NCBI GenBank assembly: GCA_027063325.1
Contig: JAMOSA010000279.1
Span: 1-5,985 of the forward strand
Direction of reading: 5' to 3'
DNA from: Campylobacteraceae bacterium
GTDB lineage: Bacteria > Campylobacterota > Campylobacteria > Campylobacterales > Sulfurovaceae
Length of the DNA: 5,985 nt
In this document: in pieces, positions 1-5,339 of the stretch
How the letters are laid out: each line of letters opens with the position of its first letter
Position numbering within the stretch: position 1 is the first letter of the stretch
Translations under genes and position numbers: made by a program
The notes under the pieces: model-generated
Told to the model about the DNA's origin: nothing
What the model saw: only the letters and a program-made list of their open reading frames with translations
The model's database searches: none

Positions 1-111
1 ATCAAGATAAGCACTATTTACCTCTACACCACCACGGCGTAAAATATCAATGATAGTTACAGCCTCTATCTCTTCAAAACCTTCTGCCAAAGGAACTACA
101 ACTTTTGCCAT
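1..111 (-). CDS. DJ-1/PfpI (ThiJ) family protein, N-terminal part only
   Basis: Partial gene: the first 37 codons are present and the rest lies beyond the left edge. The protein starts MAKVVVPLAEGFEEIEAV and continues with a helix containing DILRRGGVEV. This is the usual opening of DJ-1/YajL-type proteins: a first beta strand, then the G-x-E-E-x-E turn. Glu16 aligns with human DJ-1 Glu18, the acidic residue that contacts the reactive cysteine; that cysteine is outside the window. Family members are small cytoplasmic proteins linked to oxidative and carbonyl stress, and their exact chemistry is debated. The ATG at 109-111 is preceded by AAGGAG at 118-123 with a 6-nt spacer. That Shine-Dalgarno overlaps the efp stop codon (TAAGGAG), and only 10 nt separate the two genes, so co-transcription from the efp promoter is likely. 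Family assignment is firm; orthology to a named gene is not claimed. Confidence 0.85.
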   Translation of the reverse strand, partial: MAKVVVPLAEGFEEIEAVTIIDILRRGGVEVNSAYLD

Positions 112-121
112 TTTATGCTCC

Positions 122-685
122 TTATTTTACTTTTTCTAAATATTTACCCTCTACTGTATCTACTTTTATAGAGTCTCCTTCAAGTATATGGAAAGGTACT
201 TGTACCACTGCACCACTCTCAAGAGTAGCTGGTTTTTTGCCACCTTGGGAGTCACCTTTGAAGTTTGGTGGAGTCTCTACTACTTTGAGTATTACAGTTT
301 GAGGGATTTCTACTGTAATTGGTTTACCATTGTGAAACAGTATATCAGCCTCCATTCCATCTATCATATAATCAAATATATCACCAACTTGTTCATGTGT
401 TAGACCAATCTGTTCAAATGTAGTTGTATCCATAAACTGCAAGAAATCACCATCATCATAAAGGTATTGCATTCTTTTATGCTCCAGATTTGGTACTTCA
501 AACTTATCTCCAGCGTGTACAGTCTTTTCTATAACTTTACCACTTGAGAGATTTCTAACCTTCATTCTTACAAATGCAGCACCTTTACCTGGTTTTACAT
601 GCTGAAACTCAATTACTTTAAATGGATTGCCATCTATTTCTAATCTAACACCTTTTTTAATATCACCCATACCTATGGTTGCCAC
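122..685 (-). CDS. efp: Translation elongation factor P
   Basis: EF-P binds between the ribosomal P and E sites and relieves stalling at consecutive prolines. From the GTG start the protein has 187 residues, close to the 188 of E. coli EF-P. An N-terminal KOW-like domain spans about residues 1-63, followed by two OB-fold domains. The tip loop HVKPGKGAAF is intact, with Lys34 at the position modified by beta-lysylation in E. coli; whether this species modifies it cannot be told here. The EF-P signature falls around GGKKPATLESGAVVQVP in the C-terminal domain. An upstream in-frame ATG at 701-703 would add six residues, but GTG at 683-685 gives the conserved MATIGMGDIKKG start and has AAGGAG 5 nt upstream, so GTG is chosen. 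The next gene, of the DJ-1 family, starts 10 nt downstream. Confidence 0.96.
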   Translation of the reverse strand: MATIGMGDIKKGVRLEIDGNPFKVIEFQHVKPGKGAAFVRMKVRNLSSGKVIEKTVHAGDKFEVPNLEHKRMQYLYDDGDFLQFMDTTTFEQIGLTHEQVGDIFDYMIDGMEADILFHNGKPITVEIPQTVILKVVETPPNFKGDSQGGKKPATLESGAVVQVPFHILEGDSIKVDTVEGKYLEKVK

Positions 686-690
686 TACTG

Positions 691-696
691 CTCCTT
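691..696 (-). promoter_or_regulatory. Shine-Dalgarno that fixes the efp start at GTG
   Basis: AAGGAG on the minus strand lies 5 nt upstream of GTG 683-685. It lies inside the extra codons that would be read from the ATG at 701-703, which has no comparable site of its own. Position and homology together favour the GTG start. Confidence 0.85.
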
Positions 697-740
697 GAAT
701 CATATATAGTAATGATTGAGATAATCTGTCAATCTCTATA

Positions 741-751
741 ATTATATCAAA
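741..751 (-). promoter_or_regulatory. Probable sigma-70 promoter of efp (-10 region)
   Basis: The minus strand reads TTTGATATAAT, a perfect TATAAT preceded by the TTTG-N element typical of vegetative promoters in Campylobacter and relatives. No TTGACA-like -35 is seen at 16-18 nt, which is normal for this group. Transcription would start near 734, giving a leader of about 50 nt before the efp GTG. Read from sequence only. Confidence 0.65.
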
Positions 752-833
752 GTAGAGGTAATAGTTGTGTAGATATATTATTGGGTATAGCAGTTTTATA
801 CCTTAATATTAGCTAAATTTCAGTTTTTTTTAA

Positions 834-850
834 AGATATACAGATATACT
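834..850 (+). promoter_or_regulatory. Probable promoter of rplM-rpsI with tandem 8-bp repeat
   Basis: AGATATAC occurs twice head to tail at 834-841 and 842-849. The second copy supplies the best -10, TATACT at 845-850; the first supplies a weaker one, TATACA at 837-842. A T-run at 824-831 sits just upstream, as is common in Campylobacterota promoters that lack a -35. Initiation near 856-858 would give a leader of about 47 nt. Assignment is by position and -10 match only. Confidence 0.5.
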
Positions 851-860
851 TCCGCTCACA

Positions 861-882
861 AAACGAATCCCATTTTTCGTTT
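861..882 (+). promoter_or_regulatory. Hairpin in the rplM 5' leader
   Basis: AAACGAA (861-867) and TTCGTTT (876-882) form a perfect 7-bp stem with an 8-nt loop, ending 10 nt before the Shine-Dalgarno AAGGA (893-897). L13 is known to bind its own operon leader and repress it in E. coli, and an L13 leader motif is described in Firmicutes, so a leader structure here is plausible as an autoregulatory site. No similarity to those known leaders is claimed. Confidence 0.4.
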
Positions 883-903
883 GAAAATAGAAAAGGAACG
901 ATT

Positions 904-1329
904 ATGAAAATGACAAAAGTCATCAAGCCTGCAGAGGTAGAGCGTAATTGGATTCTAATAGATGCTGAAGGTAAAACTTTTGGTAGAATCCTCACAGAAG
1001 CTGCAACCTATTTGCGTGGTAAACATAAGCCATCATTTACACCAAATGTAGATTGTGGTGATTATGTAGTAATTATCAATGCTAAAAAAGCAGTATTTAG
1101 TGGTAACAAGCTGGAAGCTAAAGAGTATTTTAGACACAGTGGATATTTTGGTAGTACTAAAAGTAACAAGCTTAGTGATATGTTGGAAAACCATACAGAA
1201 AAGCTTTATAAATTGGCTGTTAGAGGTATGTTACCAAAGACTAAGCTTGGCAGAGCGATGCTCAAGAAGCTAAAAGTATATGAAGGTTCTGAGCATCCTC
1301 ATACAGCACAATTGAACAAAGGAAACTAA
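904..1329 (+). CDS. rplM: 50S ribosomal protein L13
   Basis: L13 is an early-assembly protein of the large ribosomal subunit that binds 23S rRNA. The 141-residue product compares with 142 in E. coli. Typical blocks are NWILIDAEGKTFGRI near residues 15-29, LRGKHKPSFTPNVDCGDYV at 37-55, and the family signature VRGMLPKTKLGRAM at 106-119 followed by KLKVYEGSEHPH. The ATG at 904 is preceded by AAGGA (893-897) with a 6-nt spacer. A second ATG at 910 would sit 12 nt from that site and is less likely. rpsI follows after a single nucleotide, the classic rplM-rpsI pair found across bacteria. No unusual features were seen in the coding sequence. Confidence 0.98.
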   Translation: MKMTKVIKPAEVERNWILIDAEGKTFGRILTEAATYLRGKHKPSFTPNVDCGDYVVIINAKKAVFSGNKLEAKEYFRHSGYFGSTKSNKLSDMLENHTEKLYKLAVRGMLPKTKLGRAMLKKLKVYEGSEHPHTAQLNKGN

Positions 1330-1330
1330 T

Positions 1331-1720
1331 ATGGCGACAGTCTATGCAACAGGTAAAAGAAAATCAGCAATCGCCAAAGTATGGCTAACACCTGGTAATG
1401 GTGGAATTGTAATTAATGGTAAAACTCTTGATGAGTGGTTGGGTGGACATGAGACACTCAAGATGAAAGTAAGACTTCCATTAGAGGCTACAAAGCAATT
1501 AGAAGCTGTTACAATCAAAGCTACAACACTAGGTGGAGGTTACAGTGCTCAAGCAGATGCTCTAAAGCATGGTATATCAAAAGCTTTGGTTGAGTATGAA
1601 CCTGCATTTCGTTCGATTCTAAAACCAATGGGATTACTTACAAGAGACTCAAGAGTAGTAGAGAGAAAAAAATACGGAAAGAAAAAAGCAAGAAGAAGCC
1701 CTCAGTTTTCAAAAAGATAA
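1331..1720 (+). CDS. rpsI: 30S ribosomal protein S9
   Basis: S9 is a small-subunit head protein whose C-terminal tail reaches the anticodon loop of P-site tRNA. The product has 129 residues (E. coli 130). It opens with YATGKRKSAIAKVWLTPGNG, carries the signature block GGGYSAQADALKHGISKAL at residues 68-86, and ends with the basic tail RKKYGKKKARRSPQFSKR. The terminal Ser-Lys-Arg that contacts tRNA is intact. Residue 73 is Ala (GYSAQ) where many S9 proteins have Gly (GxSGQ), a mild substitution. The start ATG follows the rplM stop by 1 nt, and its Shine-Dalgarno AAAGGA (1318-1323) lies within the last rplM codons, so the two are translated from one mRNA. A hairpin terminator lies 14 nt after the stop codon. 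Confidence 0.98.
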   Translation: MATVYATGKRKSAIAKVWLTPGNGGIVINGKTLDEWLGGHETLKMKVRLPLEATKQLEAVTIKATTLGGGYSAQADALKHGISKALVEYEPAFRSILKPMGLLTRDSRVVERKKYGKKKARRSPQFSKR

Positions 1721-1734
1721 TTTTTTCTTATTTT

Positions 1735-1770
1735 CAGTGGCTTCTGCCACTGTATCTATCATATTTTTCT
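1735..1770 (+). terminator. Terminator of the rplM-rpsI operon
   Basis: CAGTGGC (1735-1741) and GCCACTG (1746-1752) form a perfect 7-bp stem closed by a TTCT loop. The following T-tract is broken (TATCTATCATATTTTTCT), so termination may be incomplete. It lies 14 nt after the rpsI stop codon. On the opposite strand the hairpin is followed by A-rich sequence, so it acts on the plus strand. Confidence 0.7.
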
Positions 1771-1842
1771 ACAAAAAACTTCAAAAAAATAGAATTTTAT
1801 ATAAAAAGTATTATCACTTTAAACTTATTTTTAGGTTAGGGG

Positions 1843-1851
1843 TGTTATACT
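1843..1851 (+). promoter_or_regulatory. Extended -10 promoter for the riboswitch RNA
   Basis: TGTTATACT contains an extended -10 (TG, one base, TATACT). It predicts initiation at about 1857-1859, at the 5' edge of the aptamer P1 strand (1856-1860). The fit between the promoter and the aptamer edge suggests the RNA has its own promoter rather than depending only on readthrough from rpsI. No good -35 is seen. Confidence 0.5.
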
Positions 1852-1855
1852 TGGT

Positions 1856-1942
1856 CTGTAAGTTGCCAAACCCGTTGTGAAGCGGGGACGGAAAGCCATG
1901 GGTCTTCAAGTTTGATTGAAGATCGCCAGGTTGCCTCTATAG
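1856..1942 (+). promoter_or_regulatory. Cyclic di-GMP-I (GEMM-I) riboswitch aptamer
   Basis: The three-helix GEMM-I architecture can be read directly. P1 is CTGTA (1856-1860) with TATAG (1938-1942). P2 is 1871-1876 with 1881-1886, six pairs capped by a GNRA tetraloop GTGA. Next comes the junction core GGGGACGGAAAGCC (1884-1897). P3 is 1901-1909 with 1916-1924, nine pairs. The 3' core CCAGGTTGCC (1926-1935) pairs back at the base of P3. The family consensus reads roughly GGCAAACC, stem, GGGACGCAAAGCC, P3, CCGGGTTGCC. By alignment to the V. cholerae Vc2 aptamer, G20 is G1865, A47 is A1892 and C92 is C1934. G at position 20 predicts c-di-GMP rather than 3',3'-cGAMP, which goes with A20. No gene follows on this strand. 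Family call is strong; ligand is inferred from residues. Confidence 0.88.
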
Positions 1943-2056
1943 TTTGCCAGAGCTGTGGAGTAATTTTGCCTACGCAGAAAAGCTTTCTTCTCGTTCACAA
2001 TATAGACTGAGCAACAGAATACATTATAGTGAATGTCGGGCAAATGACATTTGCGG

Positions 2057-2137
2057 ACAGTTTCGGATGGACTATATTCATACACTATTCAGCACTCCCA
2101 CACAACTCTAATCTCCCAATATCCCATCCGAAATTGT
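2057..2137. repeat. 14-bp interrupted inverted repeat
   Basis: ACAGTTTCGGATGG (2057-2070) is complementary to CCATCCGAAATTGT (2124-2137), with one G-U pair at 2060/2134. Ten consecutive Watson-Crick pairs (2061-2070 with 2124-2133) form the core. The arms enclose 53 nt of C-rich sequence that shows no internal hairpin. Read as RNA it is helix H4 of the candidate noncoding RNA. Read as DNA it could be the trace of a small mobile repeat, but no target duplication or transposase was seen. Confidence 0.75.
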
Positions 2138-2150
2138 ACTCTCCCCCCTG

Positions 2151-2183
2151 AAAATCTGTTTTTGTAACTGATGTTACGCAGAT
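2151..2183 (-). terminator. Possible mfd terminator, shared with ncRNA hairpin H5
   Basis: On the minus strand, ATCTG, CGTAAC, loop ATCA, GTTACA and CAGAT form an 11-pair hairpin interrupted by a 4-nt AAAA bulge, followed by TTTT. It lies about 97 nt after the mfd stop codon. The bulge and short T-run make it a weak intrinsic terminator. No better candidate was found between it and mfd. Confidence 0.35.
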
Positions 2184-2279
2184 ACAATCTTGTTATTCAA
2201 TGCCTCAAAGCTTTGTCTTTTGTTTGTTTGCCTTCTTTGTAAAGGTTCTAAAGTGCGTAAGCCCAAAATAGCAAAAGGA
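2184..2279. other. Spacer between ncRNA and mfd with nothing recognised
   Basis: The plus strand is T-rich (TCTTTTGTTTGTTTGCC near 2216-2232) and contains a perfect 10-bp palindrome CAAAGCTTTG (2206-2215), too compact to make a good hairpin. No open frame, repeat or convincing terminator was identified. Transcripts from the riboswitch RNA and mfd would converge here. Confidence 0.5.
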
Positions 2280-5255
2280 TTATAATCTCCTTAGGTACTC
2301 TAAAGCTGTTGCTATAATATCATCATCATCTTTACTTGGTGATTGTAGTATAACTCTATCTTGCTCTTTTATAGCAAACTCTATAAATACCCTTTGCTCA
2401 TAGCTTGATACTTTTGATACTTTTGCTTTGAGTGCAAGTACTTTTATAACCATAATATCTATAAATTGCTTTGTAACTGTATCAAGTTTGCCAAATCTAT
2501 CTGCAATCTCTTCTTCTATATCATATACTTCAGATACACTTTGAGCTTGTGATAATCTACGATACAACTCCAATCTGAGTCTATCTTCACTGATTAATTC
2601 ATCACTTAGGTATGCGTCAATTTGCAGTTTTATATCTACACTTTGAGATATCTCTTCATCCTTTTTACCACTAAGCTCTTTTATGGCATCTTCTAACATT
2701 CTTATATACAAAGAGTAGCCAATCTGCTTGATATGTCCAGATTGTGCCTCTCCAATTAGATTGCCTCCTCCTCTAATTTGCAAATCATAAAATGCAAGTA
2801 CAGCACCACTGCCCAATTCTGAGTGACTCTCAAGAGCAATCAATCTTGATATGGAATTTTGGCTTAATTTGTCTCTATCTTCAACCAAGAAGTAGCAATA
2901 TCCTTCAACTCCACCTCTTCCTACTCTGCCTCTTAGTTGGTGTAAATCTGCTATACCAAAGTTGTTGGCTCCTTCTACTATCATTGTATTTGCATTTGGT
3001 AGATGAATACCAGATTCTACTATGGAGGTGCTAAGCAGTAGATCATATTCACCTCTTTCAAACTTCATCATCTCCTCTTCAGTCTTTGTGGGTGAAATTT
3101 TGGAGTGCAAGATAGTAAGCCTAATATCTGGCAGTATTTTTTGTATCTCTTTTGCTTTTTCTTCTATACCTGCTATTGAGTTATATACATAAAATATCTG
3201 TCCTCCTCTGCGTCTTTCTCTAAGTATTGCCTCTTTTATGATATTACTGTCATAGTTTTTGACAAAAGTTCTAACTCCTACTCTTTGTGTAGGGGGTGTT
3301 AGAATCTCTGAGAATGTTTTGATATGAGAAAGAGCCATATTTAGTGAGCGTGGTATAGGTGTAGCTGACATAGAGAGTAGGTGAGTATTGAGTGAGATCT
3401 CTTTGAGTTGCTCTTTTTGCTTGACACCAAACTTATGCTCTTCATCTATAATAACAAGTGCAAGATTTTTGAATTTGGCTTTAAGTAGTGCATGAGTTCC
3501 TACTACTATATCTATACTCCCCTCTTCTAAGCCTCTCATTATCTCTTTTTTCTCTTTTGTTGAGGTGTATCTGTCTAGTTTTGCCACTTTTATATCCCAA
3601 CTGGCAAATCTCTCTTTGAGTGTACGGTAGTGTTGGGAGCTAAGTAGGGTGGTAGGAGCTATCATCATAGCCTGATAACCACTCTTTATGGTAGCAAATA
3701 TAGCATGCATTGCTACTTCAGTTTTGCCAAATCCTACATCAGCACTCAGTAGTCTATCCATCATTTTGCCACTTTTGAGTTCTGTTAGAATATCTTCAAT
3801 AGCTTTGGTTTGATCTTGGGTATGTATAAATCCTGCCTTGGAAGAAAAAAGAGTCATCTCAATTGGATCATAATCTATTACAATCCCCCTTTGCAAAGCT
3901 CTTTTTGCTCCAAGATTGATAATATGAGAAGCTATTGCAAAGAGTTTTTCTCTAACTTTACCTTTGAGTCTTTTGAAACTGGCTTTGCCTAGTTTGTCAA
4001 TTACAGGCAAAGAGCCACCATTGGCTATATATCTATCTATTACTTCAAGATTGTCAACAGGTACAAAGAGTCTATCTTCGTTTTGATACTCTATTACTAC
4101 AAACTCTCTCAATACTCCTAATATATTCTGTTTTTGAATACCTTTAAATACTCCAACCCCATGTACTTCATGTACTACATATTCACCAACTCTTATCTCA
4201 TCAAGTACAATTGAGGGTTTTTTTACTCTTTTTTGTTTGTAGGGTTTATTTATAGAGAGTATCACTTCAGTAGGTGATATGATATTAAGTTCCCCTTCAA
4301 TATATACAAAGTTTAATCTCTGTATATCTATTAGTTGACTGCCCCTTACGGTGGATTCATTTGAGGCTATTACAGTAATCTTTTTGTCTTTGTGTGTTTG
4401 TATAATCAGATTTGGATCACTAACTTCCAAATCTTGCCAAACTTTTGCAGAGGGAATGATTGAAGCAGGATAAAAAGAGCGTGGTATCAAAGGGTTATTC
4501 AGACTATACATCTCTTCTATATCACTGCTTAAATCCTGAGAGAGTATTGAAGTAAACTCTTGTAGGTAGTTTTGTGCCAACTCTTCAAGATGCCAAAGTC
4601 CTAGTGAATCAATATCTTTTACAAAGCACTCATATTTGCTAGACTCAACTCTACTTTTTAGTGCTTCAAATTCACTCTCGTTTAAAGCCAAAAATGCAGG
4701 TAGAATCTTAAATGATTCAATCTCTTGCTGCTCTTTTCTTTGGGTATTTTCATCAAAAGGGTGAATCTCTTCTATCTCTTCATCAAATAGGCTTATTCTG
4801 TATGGTTTTTTACTATTTATGGGGTATATATCTATAATATCACCACGAAATGATACTTCTCCTTCTGCTGTTACAATATCTACAAAGTGATAACCCCACC
4901 TATATAGCATATCTTTTAACTCTTTAGTGTTTATTGTCTGTGCAAATTCAAACCTAAAGCTTTTGAGGTACTCTTTTTTTGGTAGAGGAAAAGAGAGTGT
5001 ATGTACAGGGGATATCAAAATCTTTTTATCTTCACAAGAGTAGTAATCATATAGTGTTTTAAAAAGAAGGTTTCTTTCTGTAATATAACTTCTTAAATCT
5101 TCTCCTGTAGTTACTCTCATTTGTGGCAGTACAAATGGTTTGATGTGTAAAAAATTGGCAATAGTGGCAATATGGTGTGAACTGCTGTCATCTTTGGAGA
5201 TTATCAAATCTGCTTTACCACTTTGTAAATATTCAAATATAGCACTCTTTTGCAT
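2280..5255 (-). CDS. mfd: Transcription-repair coupling factor Mfd
   Basis: Mfd is a double-stranded DNA translocase that pushes RNA polymerase stalled at DNA damage off the template and recruits UvrA. The product has 991 residues, against 1148 in E. coli; shorter Mfd proteins near this size are usual in Campylobacterota. The UvrB-like N-terminal module includes FRGDIIDIYPI at 136-146. The CarD-like RNA polymerase interaction domain covers about 352-412 (VGEYVVHEVHGVGVF, then FVPVDNLEVIDRY). Translocase motifs are Walker A ADVGFGKTE (505-513), DEEH at 604-607, SATP at 630-633, motif V near 742-757, and QLRGRVGR at 773-780. The TRG motif is around YDLQIRGGGNLIGEAQSG (823-840), and the D7 domain starts near 877. 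ATG at 5255 follows AGGAG (5261-5265) by 5 nt. It stands alone on its strand, divergent from greA; a weak -10 (GATACT, 5287-5292) is possible. Confidence 0.97.
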   Translation of the reverse strand: MQKSAIFEYLQSGKADLIISKDDSSSHHIATIANFLHIKPFVLPQMRVTTGEDLRSYITERNLLFKTLYDYYSCEDKKILISPVHTLSFPLPKKEYLKSFRFEFAQTINTKELKDMLYRWGYHFVDIVTAEGEVSFRGDIIDIYPINSKKPYRISLFDEEIEEIHPFDENTQRKEQQEIESFKILPAFLALNESEFEALKSRVESSKYECFVKDIDSLGLWHLEELAQNYLQEFTSILSQDLSSDIEEMYSLNNPLIPRSFYPASIIPSAKVWQDLEVSDPNLIIQTHKDKKITVIASNESTVRGSQLIDIQRLNFVYIEGELNIISPTEVILSINKPYKQKRVKKPSIVLDEIRVGEYVVHEVHGVGVFKGIQKQNILGVLREFVVIEYQNEDRLFVPVDNLEVIDRYIANGGSLPVIDKLGKASFKRLKGKVREKLFAIASHIINLGAKRALQRGIVIDYDPIEMTLFSSKAGFIHTQDQTKAIEDILTELKSGKMMDRLLSADVGFGKTEVAMHAIFATIKSGYQAMMIAPTTLLSSQHYRTLKERFASWDIKVAKLDRYTSTKEKKEIMRGLEEGSIDIVVGTHALLKAKFKNLALVIIDEEHKFGVKQKEQLKEISLNTHLLSMSATPIPRSLNMALSHIKTFSEILTPPTQRVGVRTFVKNYDSNIIKEAILRERRRGGQIFYVYNSIAGIEEKAKEIQKILPDIRLTILHSKISPTKTEEEMMKFERGEYDLLLSTSIVESGIHLPNANTMIVEGANNFGIADLHQLRGRVGRGGVEGYCYFLVEDRDKLSQNSISRLIALESHSELGSGAVLAFYDLQIRGGGNLIGEAQSGHIKQIGYSLYIRMLEDAIKELSGKKDEEISQSVDIKLQIDAYLSDELISEDRLRLELYRRLSQAQSVSEVYDIEEEIADRFGKLDTVTKQFIDIMVIKVLALKAKVSKVSSYEQRVFIEFAIKEQDRVILQSPSKDDDDIIATALEYLRRL

Positions 5256-5333
5256 TAATACTCCTAAGAAGTTTTAGAAAACAGATAGTATCACTTTTTA
5301 TTTAAGGATAAAATACTAGTATTGAATTTAAGG

Positions 5334-5339
5334 TATAAT
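5334..5339 (+). promoter_or_regulatory. Probable promoter of greA (-10 box)
   Basis: A perfect TATAAT sits 33 nt before the greA ATG, predicting a start near 5346 and a leader of about 27 nt. No -35 hexamer is seen at the usual spacing, as elsewhere in this window. The 117-nt gap must also hold the mfd promoter on the other strand. Confidence 0.65.

Larger units (their letters stand above)
1943..2183 (+). ncRNA. Candidate structured noncoding RNA tail of the riboswitch
   Basis: No coding gene is supported between the aptamer and the convergent mfd end, but the stretch is rich in complementary segments. H1 pairs 1953-1960 with 1970-1977 (seven pairs, one mismatch). H2 pairs 1992-2002 with 2025-2035 (ten pairs, one mismatch). 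H3 pairs 2040-2045 with 2049-2054 (perfect 6-bp stem, 3-nt loop). H4 pairs 2057-2070 with 2124-2137 (14 pairs, one G-U). H5 pairs 2154-2158 and 2163-2168 with 2173-2183. From 2082 to 2148 the strand has only three G but many C, including CTCCC at 2095, 2113 and 2141. The 3' end is not defined: no clear plus-strand terminator is seen before 2280. Pairing was found by eye, with no energy calculation. It could instead be the expression platform of a lost gene. Confidence 0.45.

Noticed and set aside
105..403. Plus-strand open frames opposite efp (105-302 and 188-403)
   Set aside because: They lie antisense to a well-conserved efp reading frame, lack ribosome sites, and their products look like random translations.
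813..995. Minus-strand open frame across the rplM promoter and 5' end
   Set aside because: It overlaps the rplM start and leader hairpin, has no Shine-Dalgarno, and its product matches nothing known to me.
1079..1273. Second plus-strand frame inside rplM
   Set aside because: It is an out-of-frame shadow of L13, whose own frame is conserved over its full length.
1735..1752. Cobalamin-riboswitch-like GCCACTG word
   Set aside because: The word is one arm of a simple perfect hairpin behind rpsI. None of the other cobalamin aptamer elements is present.
1856..1942. Small SRP RNA (4.5S), tmRNA or another riboswitch class
   Set aside because: The conserved SRP apical loop and tmRNA acceptor features are absent, whereas 18 of 20 bases across the central strand match the GEMM-I wording as I remember it, and the three helices fit.
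1966..2010. 14-codon frame from TTG at 1966, with GGAG 5 nt upstream
   Set aside because: Very short, non-ATG start, and the GGAG is inside hairpin H1. Kept only as a possible leader peptide; not supportable as a gene.
2020..2090. Group I intron core, suggested by GAATGTCGGG and by GAATATAGTCC on the minus strand
   Set aside because: The resemblance is limited to short words. No P3-P7-P8 pairing, splice sites or interrupted exon gene could be found.
2044..2151. Small plus-strand open frame of 35 codons (ATG 2044, begins MTFADSFGW) behind the riboswitch
   Set aside because: No Shine-Dalgarno precedes it, it runs through both arms of the 14-bp inverted repeat and the C-rich tract, and it resembles no family I recognise. 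A missing target gene is the simpler reading.
2792..3992. Plus-strand open frames opposite mfd (2792-3034 and 3810-3992)
   Set aside because: Antisense to the conserved Mfd translocase and regulatory domains, with no start signals or family resemblance.
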